A stretch of 64,000 nt of DNA. Source: Pedobacter cryoconitis. Lineage in GTDB: Bacteria; Bacteroidota; Bacteroidia; Sphingobacteriales; Sphingobacteriaceae. The notes beneath the pieces were generated by a model that saw nothing but the letters and a program-made list of their open reading frames with translations, was not told the origin of the DNA and made no database searches. This document shows, piece by piece, positions 52,420 through 61,659 of the stretch; the first letter of the stretch is position 1, and each line of letters begins with the position of its first letter. The stretch covers positions 62,001 to 126,000 of the forward strand of contig NZ_JACHCC010000010.1 in assembly GCF_014207135.1 (NCBI RefSeq). The letters run 5' to 3'. Made by a program: the position numbers and the translations under genes.

Positions 52420-52806
52420 ATGACAATAGAAGAGAAGATCCAAGCATCAGAGACCCGAATTTTTAAAGCCGTATTCCCTAATACCACAAATCATTATGAT
52501 ACCCTGTTTGGCGGAACTGCCATGCACATGATGGATGAAGTTGCGTTTATTACTGCAACAAGATTCAGTCGCCAGAGAATGGTTACTGTAAGCAGTGACA
52601 GGATAGATTTTAAAATGCCTATTCCAGCTGGTACAATCGTTGAACTGGTAGGTACAGTGAGTCATATTGGTACGACCAGTATGAAAGTGAAAGTTGAAAT
52701 TTATGTGGAACAAATGTACTCTGAGGATCGTGAGAAAGCAGTTACAGGAGAATTTTCATTTGTAGCTATAGACGACCATAAGAAGCCAACAGCAATTCTT
52801 AAATAA
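52420..52806 (+). CDS. Acyl-CoA thioesterase (YciA/BFIT-like hotdog)
   Basis: 128 residues of a single hotdog domain: 'ANHYDTLFGGTAMHMMDEVAFITA' (approximate) with the catalytic Asp in MMDE and FGG, then 'VGTVSHIGTTSMKVKVEIYVE'. It hydrolyses acyl-CoA esters. A bidirectional terminator separates it from the Gfo/Idh gene. It is the first gene after riboswitch 2 but has a 250-bp gap and no known B12 link. Confidence 0.88.
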   Translation: MTIEEKIQASETRIFKAVFPNTTNHYDTLFGGTAMHMMDEVAFITATRFSRQRMVTVSSDRIDFKMPIPAGTIVELVGTVSHIGTTSMKVKVEIYVEQMYSEDREKAVTGEFSFVAIDDHKKPTAILK

Positions 52807-52817
52807 TTGATCAGAGT

Positions 52818-52869
52818 TTAATCAAAGAAAAAGGACCTCATCTTAATGAAGCCCTTTTTCTTTGATTAA
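52818..52869. terminator. Bidirectional terminator with 17-bp perfect stem
   Basis: 52818-52834 is complementary to 52853-52869, loop 18 nt, with A-rich/T-rich flanks on both strands. It lies between convergent genes and overlaps the stop of the minus-strand gene. Confidence 0.9.
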
Positions 52870-53879
52870 CTCTCCAATATGGTGATTTGCTGGATTATTT
52901 CTTCCTTTTTTACAGAATAAGGCTTATTCTCTCTTATAGTTTGGTAAACTGCATCAAATAAATGTATATAGGAAGATTTTCCTGGTGGAATGAGTTCTTT
53001 AGTGATTGTACCATCGGCATTCATACAACTCAGGATTCCTTCTTTACCAGGCTCTTCAATACCAAACAATGGATCATCAGGATTCATATTTTTTAGCAGC
53101 TGTGCTTCCTGAATATCAGATCGCCGTTTTTGATAAGACCCTTTAGTCCCGTTAATAATGAAGGCAGGTTGTTGTTCCACGACAAGCATGCTCATGGTAA
53201 TGAATACCTGCAAGTCTTCCGGATATTTCAAGTGGATGTAGGCATAATCATCAACTTGTGTACCGGGCCTGTAATAGCCCAGAGTTTTAGTCCATTCCAG
53301 TGGCTCTCCAAATAAGGCAAATACCATATCCAGTAAATGAGGCCCCAGGTCATATAACAGGCCACTGCCTGGCATAGGAGTTTCTTTAAATACTTTAGGA
53401 CCTATGGTATAACGATATCTGTCATAACGGATATGCGCTTCTACCAGACGACCAAGTTTACCACCGTCAACTATATCTTTAACAGCTAGAAAATCACTGT
53501 CATAGCGACGGTTCTGATAAGGAAGGAGATAGAGGTTATGTTTTTCAGCTTCTTCGAAAAGTATTTCGGCTTCGGCAACTGTAACTGTAAATGGTTTTTC
53601 AAGTAAAATATGTTTCCCGGCCCGGATTGCTTTTTGTGCGAATTCAAAATGCGTGTAATTTGGTGTATTGATTACAACGAGTTCGATTTCTGGGTCTGCC
53701 ATCAGTTCGTCGATAGTAGAATAGCTCTTGATTCCTGGAAAACGAAGGTGTGCATTCTTTTCCTTGCGTTCTACTACTGCATCAAGATTAAATCCGGGAT
53801 GTGCCGCTATGAAAGGAGTGTGAAACAACTTTCCGGACATTCCATATGATAATATGCCTGTATTTATTGGTTTTTGCAT
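52866..53879 (-). CDS. Gfo/Idh/MocA family oxidoreductase
   Basis: 337 residues: N-terminal Rossmann domain (about 5-122; 'GILSYGMSGKLFHTPFIA', then the family's EKPF segment, LLEKPFTVT, Lys in active site) and a C-terminal alpha/beta domain (about 130-337; 'GSGLLYDLGPHLLDM'). An NAD(P)-dependent oxidoreductase acting on a sugar or cyclitol. Substrate unknown. Divergent from rpiA. Confidence 0.9.
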   Translation of the reverse strand: MQKPINTGILSYGMSGKLFHTPFIAAHPGFNLDAVVERKEKNAHLRFPGIKSYSTIDELMADPEIELVVINTPNYTHFEFAQKAIRAGKHILLEKPFTVTVAEAEILFEEAEKHNLYLLPYQNRRYDSDFLAVKDIVDGGKLGRLVEAHIRYDRYRYTIGPKVFKETPMPGSGLLYDLGPHLLDMVFALFGEPLEWTKTLGYYRPGTQVDDYAYIHLKYPEDLQVFITMSMLVVEQQPAFIINGTKGSYQKRRSDIQEAQLLKNMNPDDPLFGIEEPGKEGILSCMNADGTITKELIPPGKSSYIHLFDAVYQTIRENKPYSVKKEEIIQQITILES

Positions 53880-53926
53880 GCCTAAATATATTAAATTCGT
53901 TGTTACTTAATACTAATCCAATCAAG

Positions 53927-54619
53927 ATGAATGATTACAAAATGCAAGCTGCTAAAGCCTCGCTGAAATTTATAAAAACAGGTCAGACTATTGGTTTGGG
54001 TGCTGGAACAACCATTTTTCATTTAGTTGATCTGATTAGCCAGGATGAGCTTCTTGCTGTATCGTTAACTATCGTCTCTTCTTCATTTAAAACACGTACT
54101 TACCTGTCTGAAAAGGGCTTGAATGTCGGGTTTTCAGATCTGATAGCAAATCTGGATAGCTATTTCGATGGATGTGATCAGTTTGACCGTGAATTAAATG
54201 CTTTAAAGAGCGGAGGAGGGATACATACCAATGAAAAGATCCTGGCTTCGATGGCAACAGAATTTATTCTAATAGGGGATGAAGGGAAAATGGTGTCAGC
54301 ATTAGATCATAGGCATCCGCTGGTTATAGAGATTTTACCTGAAGCACTGTCTGTCGTTTTGCGGAAAATTAAACTTACTTATCCAGGGGCTGAAGTAACC
54401 CTGAGGATGAGCAATCAAAAGGATGGTGCCGTTATTTCTGATAACGGTAATCTGCTTGCGGATATCCATTTCTCAGAATTACCTGAACTCAAGGAGCTGA
54501 ATATTTTTATAAAGATGATTCCTGGAATAGTGGAGCACTCGCTGTTTTACCGCCTAGCAACAAGGGCGGTGATTGCAGGTGAAAATGGAATAAGAGTGAT
54601 TATTCCTGAATATCAATAA
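53927..54619 (+). CDS. rpiA: Ribose-5-phosphate isomerase A
   Basis: 230 residues from the ATG at 53927 (an upstream ATG at 53846 would add a hydrophobic extension that the family lacks). Residues Asp81, Asp84, Lys94 and Glu103 match the E. coli catalytic positions (DGCD, LKSGGG, NEK), and the P-loop-like GLGAGTT (23-29) binds the phosphate. It interconverts ribose 5-phosphate and ribulose 5-phosphate. Its last four codons are part of a 64-bp palindrome. Confidence 0.92.
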   Translation: MNDYKMQAAKASLKFIKTGQTIGLGAGTTIFHLVDLISQDELLAVSLTIVSSSFKTRTYLSEKGLNVGFSDLIANLDSYFDGCDQFDRELNALKSGGGIHTNEKILASMATEFILIGDEGKMVSALDHRHPLVIEILPEALSVVLRKIKLTYPGAEVTLRMSNQKDGAVISDNGNLLADIHFSELPELKELNIFIKMIPGIVEHSLFYRLATRAVIAGENGIRVIIPEYQ

Positions 54620-54672
54620 ATAAGAAGGGGGCTGTCAATTAATTGACAGCCCCCTTCTTATTTATTGATATT
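54609..54672. terminator. 64-bp perfect palindrome, bidirectional terminator
   Basis: Positions 54609-54640 are the exact reverse complement of 54641-54672 with no spacer: 32 bp arms, including a G5/C5 block and flanking A/T-rich runs. It covers the last codons and stop of rpiA and lies just after the stop of the convergent C1-peptidase gene. Confidence 0.9.
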
Positions 54673-54679
54673 GAATGAA

Positions 54680-55876
54680 TTAAATTCCCAGGCTTTTTCT
54701 TGTTGCTGCTGGTATACCGCCTTTGTTTAATAAGAATGCAGTAGTTTTATATTTTACATAATTCTTGGTCACGTATAAATAACCTTTATAGTCGTTGGTT
54801 ACGCCCCATGAATTTTTTACGATATAATATTCTTTGCCATCCTGATCTTTGGCCAATCCAACGATATGCATACCGTGATCATCAGTAGTCTGATAATTAT
54901 CGAAAGCTTCCTGACGGTTAGCTTCAGTAATTTCCATTTCAGGTTTTGGACCGTTGAACATAGTTTCTTTCTCCTGAGCAGTCATTTCATCATATGGTTT
55001 AGCTGGTACATAAGCTACTCCATTTTTGTAAGAGAATGATTTCTCACTTACATCTGTTGCCCAGGCTACAGAATAACCTTTTTTCAATGCATTGTCAATG
55101 ATATCAGTGATATCGTTCACTTTTACATTGTAAACCTGATCAAATGACCAGTTATCAGGCACTAATAAAGTAAATTTAGTATAATAAGGATGATCGTTAA
55201 ATGATGATAATTCTACATAATCATCAGGATTGATACCTACTACCTGTTTAGCAAAAGTCTGCGGAGTATAGCTCTTTCCTTTGTAATCGAATTTTTCAGG
55301 TACCTGACCTAAATAAGCATCGATTGCCGCTGTATAAGCTTTTTCCCAGTTTGGTGTTAAAGTTTTGTTAGGGTTTTTAACTACAGCTTCGAGGATACCT
55401 GTAGTGATTGCGCCCATTTCTCCAAACTTGTTAATTGTAGTGCCGTAGTTTAAGCCTGTATAGTTTACTTGTGGAATTGCACCATATTTTCTATACATAT
55501 TAATTACATCATGTAAAGCACCTCCATCGCCCAGGCTTACTGCTCCGTGCATACGGACATAGTTTCTACCTTTTTCTACATAAGCGTTACGTGCCGAAAA
55601 TATTTGTGATAAGGCTACTGGCTCTTTTCCCATTCTGATCATTTCTGATTCCAGGAAAGAGTTGGTAGAATAACTCCAGCAGGTACCTGATGAACCCTGG
55701 TTTTTAACTGATGTATTTTCAAGGTTAATCACATCAGTGAATTTAAAACCTGAAGTGCTATTTGCAGAATGGTTGTTTTTTAAAGAGTTTACCAGATCGT
55801 CCTGAGCAAACAAAAAAGAGGATGTTAACAATAGTCCGGAAGCAAGGACTAAAGGTCTAAATATTGATTTATTCAT
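54680..55876 (-). CDS. C1 family cysteine peptidase (PepC/bleomycin hydrolase-like), secreted
   Basis: 398 residues with a signal peptide (about 1-24, ending LFAQ). Papain-like aminopeptidase C fold: Gln60 (oxyanion hole) and Cys66 in GTCWSYS, then the DHGMHIVG His (about 337) and KNSWG Asn (about 356). The family's typical C-terminal extension that caps the active site is present in part. Unlike the cytosolic PepC, it is exported, so it probably trims peptides in the periplasm or outside. Confidence 0.9.
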   Translation of the reverse strand: MNKSIFRPLVLASGLLLTSSFLFAQDDLVNSLKNNHSANSTSGFKFTDVINLENTSVKNQGSSGTCWSYSTNSFLESEMIRMGKEPVALSQIFSARNAYVEKGRNYVRMHGAVSLGDGGALHDVINMYRKYGAIPQVNYTGLNYGTTINKFGEMGAITTGILEAVVKNPNKTLTPNWEKAYTAAIDAYLGQVPEKFDYKGKSYTPQTFAKQVVGINPDDYVELSSFNDHPYYTKFTLLVPDNWSFDQVYNVKVNDITDIIDNALKKGYSVAWATDVSEKSFSYKNGVAYVPAKPYDEMTAQEKETMFNGPKPEMEITEANRQEAFDNYQTTDDHGMHIVGLAKDQDGKEYYIVKNSWGVTNDYKGYLYVTKNYVKYKTTAFLLNKGGIPAATRKSLGI

Positions 55877-56089
55877 ATTGTGTGGTTAATTAGTATTCTG
55901 CTTGATATAGTGCAACAACATTGCATTTGTGTATCTTCGTCTGGCAATGTACAGCTTTTACACAATATTGAAAAAATAATGAACGGAAAATATCCTGAAC
56001 AACATAAAATTTACACTAAGTGCCAGGAAACGTTATTTTATTTGGCCAATTATAGGGGTTAAACATGATGTATCTATTAAGTTTGTAAT

Positions 56090-57130
56090 ATGAAGGCAAA
56101 AGAAGTAACGATCCTGACTGGATTTTTGGGCGCAGGGAAGACAACAGTCCTGAATGCAGTGATTTCGAAAATGAAAGATACCCGTTTCGCTATTATAGAG
56201 AATGAAATTGGTTCTGAAAGTATCGATGCCGGACTGATTATTAAGGGGGATGATGACATTGTAGAGCTGAACAATGGTTGTATCTGCTGTTCCCTGAATG
56301 ATGATCTCTTTGAAATCTTAAATAATTTATGGGATAAAAAGGATTCCTGGGACCACTTAATTATTGAGGCTACCGGAATCGCTGATCCTGCAAATATTGC
56401 GCACCCATTTTTAACCATGGATCAGGTGAAAAGGGGATATGATTTAAAAAGGGTAATTTGTATAGTGGATGCTGAGCTAATCGAAGATCAGTTAAAGGAA
56501 CGCCCTGAGGCAATCCAGCAGATTGCTTTTAGTGACAGTATCTTATTAAATAAAATTGAAAAAGTTAGTGAAGGGTATGTGAAAGAATTACAGGCAGTCC
56601 TGAAGACCATAAATCCATTCGCCGAAATTCTGGTAGCTACCAAAGAAGATTTTCAGATCAGGAAGATGTTTTCCAGGGAGCGTTTTGCAAACTTTTACAG
56701 TAACCCTAAACCTGTGGTTACGCCCAAAGGAATTTTTAGTCTGGGAAATGGTAATACAGAAAAGCAACCTTTAATGGCTGCGTCTGCCTCACATAACCGG
56801 CATGAACATAGTGATATCGAGACTATTCTTTTAAAATATAAAGAGAGTTTAAATATTGAGGAACTGGAGCATAGAATGATGGTTTTCCTGATTTTACAAT
56901 CTGCTAATGTATACCGGATTAAAGGTATTATCTATAGTCATGTTTTCCAGAGCAGGCTCGTGTTGCAGACAGTGGGTAAGTCGCTTTCTATTACACTGGG
57001 TGAAAACTGGTTACCAGATGAGATAAAAGAAACTAAAATTGTAGTGATCGGAAAAGATCTTAAGCTATATGGTTTTGATAAGATGTTCCGTACCTGTTTA
57101 TATCCTGAATCAGAACATCAGGCTGATTAA
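56090..57130 (+). CDS. CobW/ZNG1-type GTPase metallochaperone
   Basis: 346 residues: G1 motif GFLGAGKTT (11-19), the metal-binding CxCC of the family, Cys64-Ile-Cys66-Cys67 (GCICCSLN), EATGIADP and the SKxD-like NKIEK. C-terminal CobW_C domain (about 245-340) with a His-rich linker (HNRHEH). The G3E group inserts metals such as zinc or cobalt into client proteins. The distance to the cob locus (28 kb) gives no support for a cobalamin role; zinc is the more likely metal. Confidence 0.88.
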   Translation: MKAKEVTILTGFLGAGKTTVLNAVISKMKDTRFAIIENEIGSESIDAGLIIKGDDDIVELNNGCICCSLNDDLFEILNNLWDKKDSWDHLIIEATGIADPANIAHPFLTMDQVKRGYDLKRVICIVDAELIEDQLKERPEAIQQIAFSDSILLNKIEKVSEGYVKELQAVLKTINPFAEILVATKEDFQIRKMFSRERFANFYSNPKPVVTPKGIFSLGNGNTEKQPLMAASASHNRHEHSDIETILLKYKESLNIEELEHRMMVFLILQSANVYRIKGIIYSHVFQSRLVLQTVGKSLSITLGENWLPDEIKETKIVVIGKDLKLYGFDKMFRTCLYPESEHQAD

Positions 57131-57165
57131 TTGATTATTAATGCTGTAAAAATAGTATCTCCCTT

Positions 57166-59730
57166 ATGATCCATGCTTACAAAACTCTATTCCTGTTGCC
57201 TTTATTGTTGTTTTCTTGTTCGTCACGTCAGCTGGTTTCTGATTCTGTTGCAGAGAATGGAGTAAGCAGATCGCTGGCTATCTATCGTAAATCAGTACTT
57301 GCGGGTATTCATTATGCACTGGAGCTTGATATCCCGAAACAAAGGGCACAGGCAATTGTTGCTCATGAAGTTGTAAATTTCCAGTTAAGTGCTGTCAGAT
57401 TTCCGCTTCAGCTGGATTTTAAAGAAAATCCAGCTAGAATTAGTTCGCTGACCATTAACGGACAGAAGGTACAGGTGACACATCAGAATGAGCATTTGAT
57501 TTTAATGCCTGAATTTCTTAGAAAAGGAAACAATGATGTGCAGATTCAATTTCAGGCGGGTGAGGGGGCTTTGAACAGAAATCAGGATTATCTATATACT
57601 TTATTCGTTCCTGACCGGGCAAGAACAGTTTTTCCTTGTTTTGACCAGCCGGATCTTAAAGCAACTTATACACTTACGCTTCGTTTGCCAAAAGAATGGA
57701 GTGCCATAGCAAATGCTGAATTGAGAGATTCTGTACTGGATCAACAAACTAAAACTTATTATTATAAGACATCCGATTTATTAAGTACCTACCTGTTTGC
57801 TTTCGCCGCAGGTAAGTTTCAGCTTTATCAAAATAATGTAAATGGTCATCCTGCAAGTTTTCTCTACCGTGAAACGGATGCTGTGAAACTCAAATCAAGT
57901 TTGCCGGCCATATATGATATCCATTCTTCTTCTTTGAAGTATTTTGAAGACTGGACAACTATTCCATATCCTTTTCAGAAATTTGGATTTGTGGCGATCC
58001 CGGATTTTCAGTTTGGTGGAATGGAACATCCGGGAGCAATTCAGTATAAAGCATCCAGTTTGTTCCTGGATGCCGGTGCAACCAAAGATCAACTCAATGC
58101 CAGGAATAATCTTATTGCGCATGAAACGGCACATATGTGGTTTGGTGATCTGGTGACTATGGATTGGTTTTCAGATGTCTGGATGAAAGAGGTCTTTGCC
58201 AATTTTATGGCAGATAAAAGTGCGGAAGGACAAGACGGAAACGATAATTATACACTTAAATTTCTAATTGATCATTTTCCTGCGGCCTATGCAGTAGATC
58301 GTACAGCAGGAGCAAATCCTATCCGCCAGCCGCTCGACAACTTAAAGGATGCAGGGACACTTTATGGTAATATTATTTATCATAAGGCCCCTATAATGAT
58401 GCAGCAGCTGGAAAAACTGATGGGAAAAGATAAATTTCAGGAAGGAGTAAGGGAGTATCTGCATAAATATGCGAATACTAATGCGTCCTGGCCAGATCTG
58501 ATCCGTATTCTGGATCGTCACACGCCAGTGGATCTCGAAAAATGGAATAGGGTTTGGGTAAATGAAAATGGAAGGCCTGTAATTGATTATACTATGGCCT
58601 ATCAGAGTGGTAAAATCAAACGTCTGGTAGTTACCCAAAAACCTGAATATGGATTACAGCGGGTATGGCCGCAGACTTTTGAGATAACTTTATTCTATCC
58701 TGGTTTAGTTAAGGTACTTCGTGTTAACTTAAAGGATGGAAATCTGGAGCTTAAAGAAGCTGAAGGTCTGGATAAGCCCTTGTTTATGCTTTTCAATTCT
58801 GGTGGGGATGGCTATGGGCAGTGGCCTGTTGATGTGCAGATTTTGCAATATTTGTTTGGGATCGAAAAGCCTTTGCACCGCTCAGTTGCCTATATTTCCT
58901 TATACGAACAGATGCTCAATGGTAAAACAGTGAGTCCTGCGGACTTGTTAATGCTCTTTAGTCAAGGGCTGGAAAAGGAACAGGAAGAATTGAATATCAG
59001 GCTACTATGTGGTTATATCAGTAATATTTACTGGCAGTTTATTAGCAAAAGTGAAAGAGTAAAAATAGCTGCAGAGCTGGAAGATAAATTATGGGCTGCT
59101 ATGTTGCGGCAAAAAAGTGGTAACAATAAAAAGCAACTGTTTAAAGCTTATCAGGATGTATTTTTAAGCCAGACCGCAAGAAACAGGTTATATCAGGTCT
59201 GGAAAGATCAAAAAGCGCCTACTGGAATAACCCTCTCAGAGGACGATTATACCAGTCTGGCATTTTCTCTGGCGGTTAGGGATGATGCTGACAACTCTAT
59301 CCTGGCTAAACAGGAATCCAGAATTACGAATCCGGATCGCAAAAAACGCTTTGAATTTATTGTACCGGCTGTTTCCGGGAACAAAAATACAAGAGACGAA
59401 TTCAATAGTAGCTTGAAATATTTAGCTAACAGAGCCAGAGAATCAAATGTTCTTGCTGCCCTGTACTATCTTCATCATCCGCTGCGTCAGCAATATAGTA
59501 TAGCTTATTTGCCAGGTAGCCTGGCGTTGCTGGAAGAAATTCAGTCTACAGGGGATATCTTTTTCCCGCAATCATGGTTACAGGCGAATTTTGGAGCCTA
59601 TCAAACTAAAGAAGCTGCAGATATAGTGCGGGGTTTCCTTAAGAGTCATCCAAATTATAATCCCCGGTTGAAGGCGAAAATTTTGCAGGCTACTGATAAT
59701 CTATTCAGAGCAGAGAAGTTGTCCGATTAA
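57166..59730 (+). CDS. M1 family aminopeptidase lipoprotein
   Basis: 854 residues. Lipoprotein-type signal (LLFSC). N-terminal beta domain to about 240, exopeptidase motif GGMEHPGAI (a GAMEN variant), and the zinc site His319-Glu320-x2-His323 plus Glu342 (WMKE), the family spacing. The catalytic Tyr should lie around 395-405 (TLYGNIIYHKAP). A long helical C-terminal region follows. It removes N-terminal amino acids from peptides in the envelope. Confidence 0.92.
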   Translation: MIHAYKTLFLLPLLLFSCSSRQLVSDSVAENGVSRSLAIYRKSVLAGIHYALELDIPKQRAQAIVAHEVVNFQLSAVRFPLQLDFKENPARISSLTINGQKVQVTHQNEHLILMPEFLRKGNNDVQIQFQAGEGALNRNQDYLYTLFVPDRARTVFPCFDQPDLKATYTLTLRLPKEWSAIANAELRDSVLDQQTKTYYYKTSDLLSTYLFAFAAGKFQLYQNNVNGHPASFLYRETDAVKLKSSLPAIYDIHSSSLKYFEDWTTIPYPFQKFGFVAIPDFQFGGMEHPGAIQYKASSLFLDAGATKDQLNARNNLIAHETAHMWFGDLVTMDWFSDVWMKEVFANFMADKSAEGQDGNDNYTLKFLIDHFPAAYAVDRTAGANPIRQPLDNLKDAGTLYGNIIYHKAPIMMQQLEKLMGKDKFQEGVREYLHKYANTNASWPDLIRILDRHTPVDLEKWNRVWVNENGRPVIDYTMAYQSGKIKRLVVTQKPEYGLQRVWPQTFEITLFYPGLVKVLRVNLKDGNLELKEAEGLDKPLFMLFNSGGDGYGQWPVDVQILQYLFGIEKPLHRSVAYISLYEQMLNGKTVSPADLLMLFSQGLEKEQEELNIRLLCGYISNIYWQFISKSERVKIAAELEDKLWAAMLRQKSGNNKKQLFKAYQDVFLSQTARNRLYQVWKDQKAPTGITLSEDDYTSLAFSLAVRDDADNSILAKQESRITNPDRKKRFEFIVPAVSGNKNTRDEFNSSLKYLANRARESNVLAALYYLHHPLRQQYSIAYLPGSLALLEEIQSTGDIFFPQSWLQANFGAYQTKEAADIVRGFLKSHPNYNPRLKAKILQATDNLFRAEKLSD

Positions 59731-59769
59731 AGGGGGGAGCTAAAGGCGTAAAACAGTTAAATGAATATG

Positions 59770-59803
59770 CGAATATTTTCGATATAGTTGTTGAAAATAT
59801 TCG
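59770..59803 (+). promoter_or_regulatory. Inverted-repeat operator upstream of the Xre-RES pair
   Basis: CGAATATTTTC (59770-59780) and GAAAATATTCG (59793-59803) are perfect 11-bp arms with a 12-nt spacer, then TATATTAG (59804-59811), a weak -7 match. It ends 27 bp before the antitoxin ATG. The usual autoregulation by an Xre antitoxin would use such a site. Confidence 0.7.
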
Positions 59804-59830
59804 TATATTAGTGTTTTAAAACTCAAAGAT

Positions 59831-60277
59831 ATGTCAGCTACAAGTGTATTACTTTCAGATAAAAGGACGGAAGCACTTCGTATTAAGTTTAGTGCTATTG
59901 ATGTAAGTGATGATATGAAGGTCTTTCAATATGCAAGGCAGGGATTAAAGCCTGGTTTGTTTTACGACTTTGCAGAAGCTATTAATATATCAAATAAATC
60001 ACTGGCGGACCTGATCAATATATCATCCAGGACAATCAGTAATTATAAAGAGCAAAAGAAACTGCTGGAGCCAGTCTATGGAGAGCATTTGCTTAAACTA
60101 ATTGGTCTTTATAAAAAGGGAGTGGAGTTGTTTGGTACCGTTGATGAGTTCAGCTATTGGTTAAATAAACCCTTTTGGAATTCAAAAGAACGTCCTATGG
60201 ATTGGTTAACGACTCCCGGAGGAGTTGATCTGGTAACAGATGAGTTAATTAAAATGGCTTATGGTGATGCTGTTTAG
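59831..60277 (+). CDS. Xre/MbcA/ParS-type antitoxin (DUF2384)
   Basis: 148 residues: N-terminal HTH-like region (about 35-75, 'FAEAINISNKSLADLINISSRTISNYK') and the C-terminal DUF2384 part (about 85-140) that ends in 'KPFWNSKERPMDWLTTPGGVDLV', the segment that blocks the RES active site. It neutralises the RES toxin encoded 8 bp downstream and autoregulates the operon through the inverted repeat at 59770. Confidence 0.9.
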   Translation: MSATSVLLSDKRTEALRIKFSAIDVSDDMKVFQYARQGLKPGLFYDFAEAINISNKSLADLINISSRTISNYKEQKKLLEPVYGEHLLKLIGLYKKGVELFGTVDEFSYWLNKPFWNSKERPMDWLTTPGGVDLVTDELIKMAYGDAV

Positions 60278-60285
60278 GGTTACAG

Positions 60286-60753
60286 ATGATTGCGTTCAGA
60301 ATAGGGCATAAGAATTATGCCGGCTCACTCACTGCATCGGGGGTAAACGGAAGATGGGTTTCTGCTGGTAAACCTGTGATATATTGTTCGGAAAATATAC
60401 CACTGGCTTTTATGGAGAATATGGTAAGGCGACAGGGAGTAGGTTTTAACCATGACTTTAAAATAGTCTTTCTGGAGATCCCAGATGATTTATTGATTAG
60501 TACGGTAGAAGAAAATAAGCTGGATCCTGACTGGCGAGATCCTTATGATTACAGCCACTGCCAGCCTTTGGGTAATAAATGGTTTGATGATCAGAGAATG
60601 CCCATACTTAGGGTTCCATCGGCAGTAATGCCAGAATGTGACAATTATATTCTCCATACCCTCCATCCCGAATTCAAAAGAATTAAGCTGATAGCGGTAA
60701 CTGACCTTGTTCCTGATGAACGGATTGAAGATATTCTTAAAAAATACCATTAA
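60286..60753 (+). CDS. RES domain toxin (NAD+ phosphorylase/hydrolase type)
   Basis: 155 residues of RES fold, the three polar residues that name the family being in AFRIGH (Arg), YCSEN..LAFME (Glu) and VPSAVMP (Ser). RES toxins deplete NAD+. The gene follows the Xre antitoxin at 8 bp, the standard order. No remnant of mobile DNA is obvious around the pair. Confidence 0.9.
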   Translation: MIAFRIGHKNYAGSLTASGVNGRWVSAGKPVIYCSENIPLAFMENMVRRQGVGFNHDFKIVFLEIPDDLLISTVEENKLDPDWRDPYDYSHCQPLGNKWFDDQRMPILRVPSAVMPECDNYILHTLHPEFKRIKLIAVTDLVPDERIEDILKKYH

Positions 60754-60758
60754 AATAG

Positions 60759-61628
60759 ATGAAGGATAAATTGAGAATTGGTTGGATAGGTCTTGGTAAT
60801 ATGGGTGTGCCAATGGTGAAAAACCTGATTAAAGCGGGTTTTGAGGTTGGGGTATATAACCGTAATGAAGAGAAGGCAAAGGTTTTACAAGGTCAAACCG
60901 ATGTAAGGATTGCTCACTCGCCTGCCGATTTAGCAGCCAATGCAGATGTCATTATTACCATGCTAAGTAATGATGATGCTGTAAAGGAGGTTTTTAGAGG
61001 GGAGTCCGGGATTTTAACTGCAAGCAATTTAGCAAAACTGATAGCTATAGATATGAGTACTGTTTCGCCCGAAACGACATTGTCATTAGCCGCTGCCTGT
61101 TTGGAAAAAGGTATTGCGTATCTTGATGCGCCAGTTTCGGGGAGTGTTAAGCCAGCGGAAACAGGGGAGTTATTTATTATGGTAGGCGGTAAAGAAGAAA
61201 TTTATCAAAGGGTAAAATCAATTTTTGATACATTGGGTAAAGCATCTGTTTATCTTGGAGAGAATGGAAAGGGAAATGTAGCTAAACTGGCAATTAATCT
61301 GTTTTTGGGAATTACCACGGTGGGGTTGGCAGAAGCGGTTGTTTTTGCGGCTAAAAACGGATTATCATCAGCAGAATTATTACCCTTGATTAATGCAAGT
61401 GTGGTGGGGAGTGGAATGACAAAGATGAAATCAGAAAATATTGTTAATCAGGATTTCAGAGCAGCCTTTGCGCTTAAATTACTGGCTAAAGATATTGGAC
61501 TGGCTACTGCAAACGGAATGGATACCCCTGTCGGTACAGCCCTTTCTTCAACTCTGGAGGCTGCTGTGGAAGAGGGATTGGGAGATGATGATATGATTGC
61601 TGTATTAAAGTATTTATCAAAAAAATAG
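60759..61628 (+). CDS. NAD(P)-dependent beta-hydroxyacid dehydrogenase (3-hydroxyisobutyrate type)
   Basis: 289 residues: Rossmann GLGNMG (11-16), DMSTVSPETT, the substrate-binding APVSGSVKPAETG, and the catalytic lysine in GNVAKLAINLF. C-terminal all-helical domain. It oxidises or reduces a short beta-hydroxy acid (e.g. 3-hydroxyisobutyrate, glyoxylate/succinic semialdehyde). It begins 5 bp after the RES gene but has no functional tie to it. Confidence 0.9.
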   Translation: MKDKLRIGWIGLGNMGVPMVKNLIKAGFEVGVYNRNEEKAKVLQGQTDVRIAHSPADLAANADVIITMLSNDDAVKEVFRGESGILTASNLAKLIAIDMSTVSPETTLSLAAACLEKGIAYLDAPVSGSVKPAETGELFIMVGGKEEIYQRVKSIFDTLGKASVYLGENGKGNVAKLAINLFLGITTVGLAEAVVFAAKNGLSSAELLPLINASVVGSGMTKMKSENIVNQDFRAAFALKLLAKDIGLATANGMDTPVGTALSSTLEAAVEEGLGDDDMIAVLKYLSKK

Positions 61629-61659
61629 TGCTGGCAGATATTGATCAGAAAATCTCATC

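Noticed and set aside
53846..53926. Longer N-terminal extension of rpiA
   Set aside because: It overlaps the divergent Gfo/Idh gene, is hydrophobic and absent from the family; the ATG at 53927 matches the family start and makes the catalytic residues fall at the E. coli positions.
55880..56062. 60-codon plus-strand frame before the CobW gene
   Set aside because: GTG start, no ribosome site, unremarkable composition; the region must also hold promoters for two divergent genes.
56090..57130. CobW-like GTPase as a cobalamin biosynthesis gene
   Set aside because: CobW in the narrow sense accompanies the aerobic cobalt chelatase, which is absent here; the family is mostly zinc-related, and the gene is 28 kb from the cob locus.
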